A DNA stretch of 64,000 nt from the NCBI GenBank assembly GCA_035295845.1, contig DATGIF010000012.1:74019-138018 (forward strand). The letters are read 5' to 3'. The notes below the pieces were generated by a model. That model did no database searches and was not told the origin of the DNA. It saw nothing but the letters and a program-made list of their open reading frames with translations. Positions within the stretch are counted from its first letter, which is position 1. The number at the start of each line of letters is the position of its first letter. A program made the translations under genes and the position numbers. Positions 59,622-64,000 of the stretch are shown here, one piece after another. The DNA is from Palsa-892 sp035295845. GTDB taxonomy: Bacteria > Pseudomonadota > Alphaproteobacteria > Rhizobiales > Xanthobacteraceae.

Positions 59622-62411
59622 ATGGCCAAGACCAACGGATCGGCAAAGACCATCAAATTCACCCTCGACGGCCAGGAAGTCGAGGCGCGAACGGACGAAA
59701 CGCTGTGGCAGGTGGCGAACCGCCTCGGCACCGAAATTCCGCATCTTTGCTATTCGCCGGAGCCCGGCTACCGGCCCGACGGCAATTGCCGCGCCTGCAT
59801 GGTTGAAATCGAAGGCGAGCGCGTCTTGGCCGCGAGCTGCATCCGCAAACCCACGGCGGGCATGAAGGTGAAGACCGCCTCCGAGCGCGCGAAGGCCTCG
59901 CGCAAGATGGTGTTCGATCTCCTCCTGGCCGACCAGCCCGAGCGCGAAACCGCGCACGATCCGCAATCGAAATTCTGGGCCTGGGCCGACAAGATGGGAA
60001 TCGCGACGAGCCACTTCCCGGCGCACGGGCGCATTGCGCCCGACCGCAGCCACACCGCGATGGCGGTCAATCTCGACGCCTGCATCCAGTGCAATCTTTG
60101 TGTGCGCGCCTGCCGCGAGGTGCAGGTGAACGACGTGATCGGCATGGCGGGCCGCGGCGTTGCCGAAAAGATCGTGTTCGATTTCGACGACCCGATGGGC
60201 AACTCGACCTGCGTCGCCTGCGGCGAGTGCGTGCAGGCGTGCCCGACCGGCGCCTTGATGCCGTCCTCGCTCGTGAACGAGAAGAACGAGCGCAGCGTTT
60301 ATCCCGACCGCAAGGTCGACAGCGTCTGCCCCTATTGCGGCGTCGGCTGCCAGCTCACCTACAACATCAAGGACGACAAGCTGGTCGCGGTCACCGGCCG
60401 CAACGGCCCCGCGAACGAAAACCGCTTGTGCGTGAAAGGCCGTTTCGGCTTCGACTACATCAGCAATCCGCAGCGCCTGACGAAGCCGTTGGTGCGCAAG
60501 GACGGCGTCGGCAAGGCGGCCGACGATCTCGTCGACCCCGCGAATCCGTTTACGCATTTCCGCGAGGCGACCTGGGACGAGGCCATGGAGCGCGCGGCTT
60601 CGGGCCTGAAGAAAATCCGCGACCGCGACGGCTCGCAGGCGCTCGCCGGCTTCGGCTCGGCCAAGGGCTCGAACGAAGAGGCGTATCTCTTCCAGAAGCT
60701 CGTGCGCACGGGCTTTGGCACCAACAACGTCGATCATTGCACGCGCCTCTGCCACGCCTCGTCGGTCGCCGCTCTCCTCGAAGGCGTGGGATCGGCGGCC
60801 GTCACCGCCACCTTCAACGAGTGCAAGAATTCCGACGTGATGATCGTGATCGGCGCCAACCCGACCGAGAATCATCCGGTCGCCGCCACGTTCTTCAAGC
60901 AGGCCGCGACGCGCGGCGCGAAACTGATCGTGATGGACCCCCGCGGCAACGGCTTGAAGCGCCATGCCTGGCAGATGATGCAATTCAAGAACGGCACCGA
61001 CGTCGCCATGCTGAACGCGATGCTGAACGTCATCATCGGCGAAAAACTTTACGACCAGCAATACGTGCAGACCTACACCGAAGGTTTCCAGCAACTCGCC
61101 GATCACGTGAAGGATTTCACGCCGGAAGAGATGGAGCCGATCTGCGGCATTCCCGCCGACGTGTTGCGGAACGTCGCCCGCACCTACGCCCGCGCCGAGA
61201 ACGCCATCATCTTCTGGGGCATGGGCGTCTCGCAGCACACCCACGGCACCGACAATGCGCGCTGCCTGATCGCGCTCGCGCTCATCTGCGGCCATGTCGG
61301 ACGGCCCGGCACCGGCCTGCATCCCTTGCGCGGGCAGAACAACGTGCAGGGCGCCTCCGACGCGGGGCTGATCCCGATGTTCTTCCCCGACTACAAGTCG
61401 GTGGAGAATCCCGAGACCCGCGCCAAGTACGAACAAGTCTGGGGCAAGAAGCTCGACCCGAAACGCGGCAAGACCGTCGTCGAGATCATGGACGCGGTGC
61501 ATGCCGACGAGATCAAGGGCATGTACATCATGGGCGAAAACCCGGCGATGTCGGACCCCGACCTCAACCACGCCCGCGAGGCGCTCGCGCACCTCGAGCA
61601 TCTCGTGGTGCAGGATATTTTCCTCACGGAAACCGCGAGCTACGCCGACGTCATCCTTCCGGCTTCGGCGTGGCCGGAGAAGGACGGCACCGTCACCAAC
61701 ACCAACCGCCAGGTGCAGATGGGCCGCAAGGCGCTGCCGCTGCCGGGGGAAGCGCGGCAGGACCTCTGGATCATCCAGGATCTCGCCCAGCGCCTCGGCG
61801 AGAACTGGAATTACAAGCACGTCAGCGAAGTATTCACCGAGATGGCCAACCTGATGCCGGCGCTCGAACACATCACCTGGGAGCGCGTGGATCGCGAACA
61901 ACACGTGACCTATCCGACCGACGGGCCCGACACGCCGGGCCGCGACGTCGTGTTCGACAAGGGCTTCCCGCGGCCGGGCGGCCTCGGCAAGCTCGTCGCC
62001 GCAAAGCTCACGCCGCCGAACGAGGTGCCCGATCACGAATTCCCGATGGTGCTGACCACGGGCCGCCAGCTCGAGCATTGGCACACCGGCGCCATGACAC
62101 GGCGCGCGAGCACGCTCGACACGCTCGAGCCCGGCCCCGTCGCATCTCTCTCGCGCGGCACGATCGAGAAGCTCGGCATCAAGCCCGGCGACATGGTCAA
62201 CGTCATCACCCGCCGCGGCTCGGTGCAGCTCGCCGCGCGCCAGGACGACAGCGTGCCCGACGGCGTCGTGTTCATCCCCTTCGCCTATGTGGAAGCGGCG
62301 GCGAACTTGCTCACCAATCCGGCGCTCGATCCGTTCGGCAAGATTCCCGAATTCAAATATTGCGCCGCGCGCGTGGAGAAGCTGGCCGAGACGCTGCAGG
62401 CGGCGGAGTAA
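59622..62411 (+). CDS. fdsA: NAD-dependent formate dehydrogenase, molybdenum alpha subunit
   Basis: A 929-residue catalytic subunit that oxidises formate to CO2 at a bis-MGD molybdenum centre. Order: NuoG-like N-terminus with [2Fe-2S] (CYSPEPGYRPDGNCRACMVEI), ferredoxin-like clusters (CIQCNLCVRACREV; CVACGECVQACPTGAL), CPYCGVGCQL cluster, then the molybdopterin domain. The metal ligand is Cys377 in DHCTRLCHASS, not selenocysteine, with its following His. The C-terminal domain starts near PDHEFPMVLTTGRQLEHWHTG. Starts 14 bases after the beta subunit. Needs FdhD and MobA, encoded at 27-28.6 kb. Confidence 0.95.
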   Translation: MAKTNGSAKTIKFTLDGQEVEARTDETLWQVANRLGTEIPHLCYSPEPGYRPDGNCRACMVEIEGERVLAASCIRKPTAGMKVKTASERAKASRKMVFDLLLADQPERETAHDPQSKFWAWADKMGIATSHFPAHGRIAPDRSHTAMAVNLDACIQCNLCVRACREVQVNDVIGMAGRGVAEKIVFDFDDPMGNSTCVACGECVQACPTGALMPSSLVNEKNERSVYPDRKVDSVCPYCGVGCQLTYNIKDDKLVAVTGRNGPANENRLCVKGRFGFDYISNPQRLTKPLVRKDGVGKAADDLVDPANPFTHFREATWDEAMERAASGLKKIRDRDGSQALAGFGSAKGSNEEAYLFQKLVRTGFGTNNVDHCTRLCHASSVAALLEGVGSAAVTATFNECKNSDVMIVIGANPTENHPVAATFFKQAATRGAKLIVMDPRGNGLKRHAWQMMQFKNGTDVAMLNAMLNVIIGEKLYDQQYVQTYTEGFQQLADHVKDFTPEEMEPICGIPADVLRNVARTYARAENAIIFWGMGVSQHTHGTDNARCLIALALICGHVGRPGTGLHPLRGQNNVQGASDAGLIPMFFPDYKSVENPETRAKYEQVWGKKLDPKRGKTVVEIMDAVHADEIKGMYIMGENPAMSDPDLNHAREALAHLEHLVVQDIFLTETASYADVILPASAWPEKDGTVTNTNRQVQMGRKALPLPGEARQDLWIIQDLAQRLGENWNYKHVSEVFTEMANLMPALEHITWERVDREQHVTYPTDGPDTPGRDVVFDKGFPRPGGLGKLVAAKLTPPNEVPDHEFPMVLTTGRQLEHWHTGAMTRRASTLDTLEPGPVASLSRGTIEKLGIKPGDMVNVITRRGSVQLAARQDDSVPDGVVFIPFAYVEAAANLLTNPALDPFGKIPEFKYCAARVEKLAETLQAAE

Positions 62412-62419
62412 GCTTCGCC

Positions 62420-63142
62420 GTGAGCGGCGCCGCCAACGAGCAGATCGTCAAGGAGCTCGCGCCCACGGGCACGCTTCGCGTCGGCCTCAACTTCGGCAAC
62501 ATGGTGCTGGCGCAGGGAACGGCGGCTTCACCGCGCGGGGTTACGCCGGATCTTGCGCGTGAACTCGGCAAACGCCTCGGCGTGCCGGTCGAATTCATCG
62601 GCTTCGATGCCGCCGGCAAGACGTTCGAGGCCCTCAAGGCCGGAAAGCTCGACATCATCTTTCTTGCGATCGAGCCCGCGCGCGCGGCCGAAATGGAATT
62701 CACGGCGCCGTACGTGCTGATCGAGGGCGTCTACATGGTGCCGAAGGATTCGCCGCTGAAGTCGGTCGCCGACGTCGATCGCGAGGGCGTCCGCATCGGC
62801 GTGAATAAAGATTCCGCCTATGACCTTTTCCTCACGCGGACGCTGAAAGGCGCGAAGCTCGTCCGCGGGGAAAGCGGGGTCGATCTCTTCGTCAAAGAGA
62901 AACTTGAAGCCGCCGCCGGCGTGAAACAGCCGATGGTGATCTTCGCGAAAGCCAATCCGGGTGTGCGGATCATCGACGGGCGCTTCATGGAAATCCGGCA
63001 GGCGATGGGCACGCAGAAGGGGCGCGCGGCGGGCGCGAAATATCTCCGCGCCTTCATCGAGGAGATGAAGGCGAGCGGATTCGTTGCGGACGCCTTGAAG
63101 CGCAGCCATCAGCCGGACGCGGCGGTGGCGCCGGCGGATTAG
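62420..63142 (+). CDS. Solute-binding-protein-fold (family 3) protein lacking a signal peptide
   Basis: A 240-residue protein with the amino-acid binding-protein fold: ELAPTGTLRVGLNFGN, SPRGVTPDLARELGKRLGVPVEFIGFDAAGKTFEALKAGKLDIIFLAIEPARAAEMEFTAPYV. It starts GTG at 62420, eight bases after fdsA, with no hydrophobic leader and no export motif, so it should stay in the cytoplasm unless the true start is otherwise. No transporter genes lie near. It occupies the place where fdsD is often found in other fds operons. A ligand-sensing or regulatory role is possible; ligand unknown. Confidence 0.78.
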   Translation: MSGAANEQIVKELAPTGTLRVGLNFGNMVLAQGTAASPRGVTPDLARELGKRLGVPVEFIGFDAAGKTFEALKAGKLDIIFLAIEPARAAEMEFTAPYVLIEGVYMVPKDSPLKSVADVDREGVRIGVNKDSAYDLFLTRTLKGAKLVRGESGVDLFVKEKLEAAAGVKQPMVIFAKANPGVRIIDGRFMEIRQAMGTQKGRAAGAKYLRAFIEEMKASGFVADALKRSHQPDAAVAPAD

Positions 63143-63145
63143 AAC

Positions 63146-63580
63146 TCAATCGCTGCCGGGATCGGCGACGAGCTTCGCCGCCTTGATGCCGGCGACCGCC
63201 GCGATCTCGTCATTGTCCGATACGTCGCCGGAAACGCCGACAGCGCCGAGGATTTTCCCGGCCTGATCCTTGATCAGGACGCCGCCCGCCACCGGAATGA
63301 GCTTGCGGACGGCATGCGTGACCGCCGCGACGAAATGCGGCCGCTCCGCCGCCATCTTGCCGATCGTGCGCGAGCCCAGCCCCATCGCGATCGCCCCGTA
63401 AGCCTTGCCTTCGGCGATGGAGGCGCGCTCCAGGCTCGTGCCCTCCTCGGCGCCGTATGCCTTCAATGCGCCGCGCGCATCCAGCACCGCGATCCCGAGC
63501 GGCTTCATCTTTTTCGCCCGCGCCTCGGCGAGTCCGGCCGTGATGATGGTTTGCGCAGCTGCAAGCGTGAGTTCGGACAT
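63146..63580 (-). CDS. GlcG/HbpS-family heme-binding-like protein
   Basis: A 144-residue protein of the GlcG/HbpS family: LTLAAAQTIITAGLAEARAKKMKPLGIAVLDARGALKAYG and the C-terminal PVAGGVLIKDQAGKILGAVGVSGDVSDNDEIAAVAG. Members bind heme, cobalamin or act in glycolate-linked operons; function is usually unproven. AAGGAGAAAGC precedes the ATG. It follows an MFS transporter gene on the same strand by 30 bases and is convergent with the fds operon, 3 bases away from its last stop. Confidence 0.85.
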   Translation of the reverse strand: MSELTLAAAQTIITAGLAEARAKKMKPLGIAVLDARGALKAYGAEEGTSLERASIAEGKAYGAIAMGLGSRTIGKMAAERPHFVAAVTHAVRKLIPVAGGVLIKDQAGKILGAVGVSGDVSDNDEIAAVAGIKAAKLVADPGSD

Positions 63581-63610
63581 GCTTTCTCCTTGCTTCGATC
63601 GTTGACGGTT

Positions 63611-64000
63611 TCAGGCGGGCGCCAGCTTTTTCTCGACCACCGAGACGGACGGATCGAGCCAGAACGCCCAGATCGCGGCGCCGATCACGAGCAGGCTCGC
63701 GGCCACGACGAACGGCGCCTGCCACGATCCGAACTGAACGAGGAAGCCAAAGACGATCGGCGACAGCGCGCCGCCGATGTTGCCGGCCATGTTCATCATC
63801 CCGGATACGGTGCCCGAATGCTCGCCGCCCATATCCATGGGCACCGCCCAGGAAGGCCCGATGGTGCATTCGAGAAAGAACATCGCGCCGGTCAGGCAAT
63901 AGACGGCCGTATAGGCATCTTCAGCGTAGGCCGCCGGCACGATGAACGCGGCACAACCCAGCATGCCGACGATCGCCACCACGCGGCGGGCGAATTTGAG
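63611..64000 (-). CDS. MFS transporter, C-terminal part (cut by window end)
   Basis: The last 129 or so residues of an MFS permease; the frame stays open to the window end, so the start lies beyond it. The visible part has four transmembrane helices (TM9 to TM12), including GPSWAVPMDMGGEHSGTVSGMMNMAGNIGGALSPIVFGFLVQ, which is characteristic of the anion:cation symporter (ACS) group that carries hexuronates, galactonate, phthalate or tartrate. Substrate cannot be fixed from this part. It precedes the GlcG-family gene by 30 bases. Confidence 0.85.
   Translation of the reverse strand, partial: LKFARRVVAIVGMLGCAAFIVPAAYAEDAYTAVYCLTGAMFFLECTIGPSWAVPMDMGGEHSGTVSGMMNMAGNIGGALSPIVFGFLVQFGSWQAPFVVAASLLVIGAAIWAFWLDPSVSVVEKKLAPA

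Noticed and set aside
60750..60752. Selenocysteine in the formate dehydrogenase active site
   Set aside because: The codon at the metal-ligand position is TGC (Cys377), so this enzyme is the cysteine type.

Overview
The window is GC-rich, densely coded chromosomal DNA of an alphaproteobacterium, most likely Hyphomicrobiales (Bradyrhizobium/Xanthobacteraceae-like). The grounds are the ChvI-ChvG two-component pair followed by a short HPr kinase, a mannose-type EIIA and HPr; a DUF2865 protein; a FixR-less rhizobial style core (polA, pyrE, pckA, ahcY, lepA); and a rhizobial interspersed palindromic element at 40.3 kb. No rRNA, tRNA, CRISPR array, intact insertion sequence or prophage was seen.

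Layout. 0-14.5 kb is mostly core: polA end, pyrE, DUF2865, pckA, a HugZ-type protein, chvI-chvG-hprK-EIIA-HPr, an AT-richer beta-propeller gene, ahcY behind a near-perfect palindromic operator, lepA and an orphan TctC-type binding protein. 14.5-20.1 kb holds envelope genes (L,D-transpeptidase, a GT-C-like membrane protein, MepA, a Yip1 protein) and a GMC oxidoreductase. 20.2-27.0 kb is a malonate unit: a BtuF-like protein, malonyl-CoA decarboxylase, malonyl-CoA synthetase and a DctPQM TRAP transporter. 27.1-33.8 kb is a molybdenum-cofactor block: fdhD, mobA, mobB, three different moeA paralogues (one fused to a binding-protein domain) and tusA. 33.8-36.1 kb is ergothioneine synthesis (egtB-egtD). 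36.1-39.0 kb is an AT-richer insert with a LysR regulator, a divergent nitronate monooxygenase and two small coupled reading frames. 39.0-42.0 kb has a thioesterase, an SDR, a cyclase and a TauE-type permease.

42-63 kb is devoted to oxalate and formate: an OFA transporter, a GntR regulator, oxalyl-CoA decarboxylase, formyl-CoA:oxalate CoA-transferase, a 10-formyl-THF hydrolase-like protein and formate-THF ligase, then (after an unrelated stretch) a second OFA transporter and a LysR regulator divergent from an NAD-dependent molybdenum formate dehydrogenase (fused gamma-beta subunit plus alpha subunit). The Moco genes and fdhD at 27-33 kb supply the cofactor and sulfur that this dehydrogenase needs, so the two halves of the window are functionally linked. 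Oxalate would be imported, activated, decarboxylated to formyl-CoA, and the formyl group either released as formate and oxidised to CO2 with NADH gain, or captured on tetrahydrofolate.

The most striking single item is a short gene at 52.8-53.0 kb (minus strand) that conventional calling misses: it reads as a selenoprotein W (Rdx family) only if the in-frame UGA at codon 11 is read as selenocysteine, giving a CGMU redox motif followed by a hairpin placed like a bacterial SECIS. It lies 18 bases behind a Tat-signal aldo/keto reductase, apparently in the same operon.
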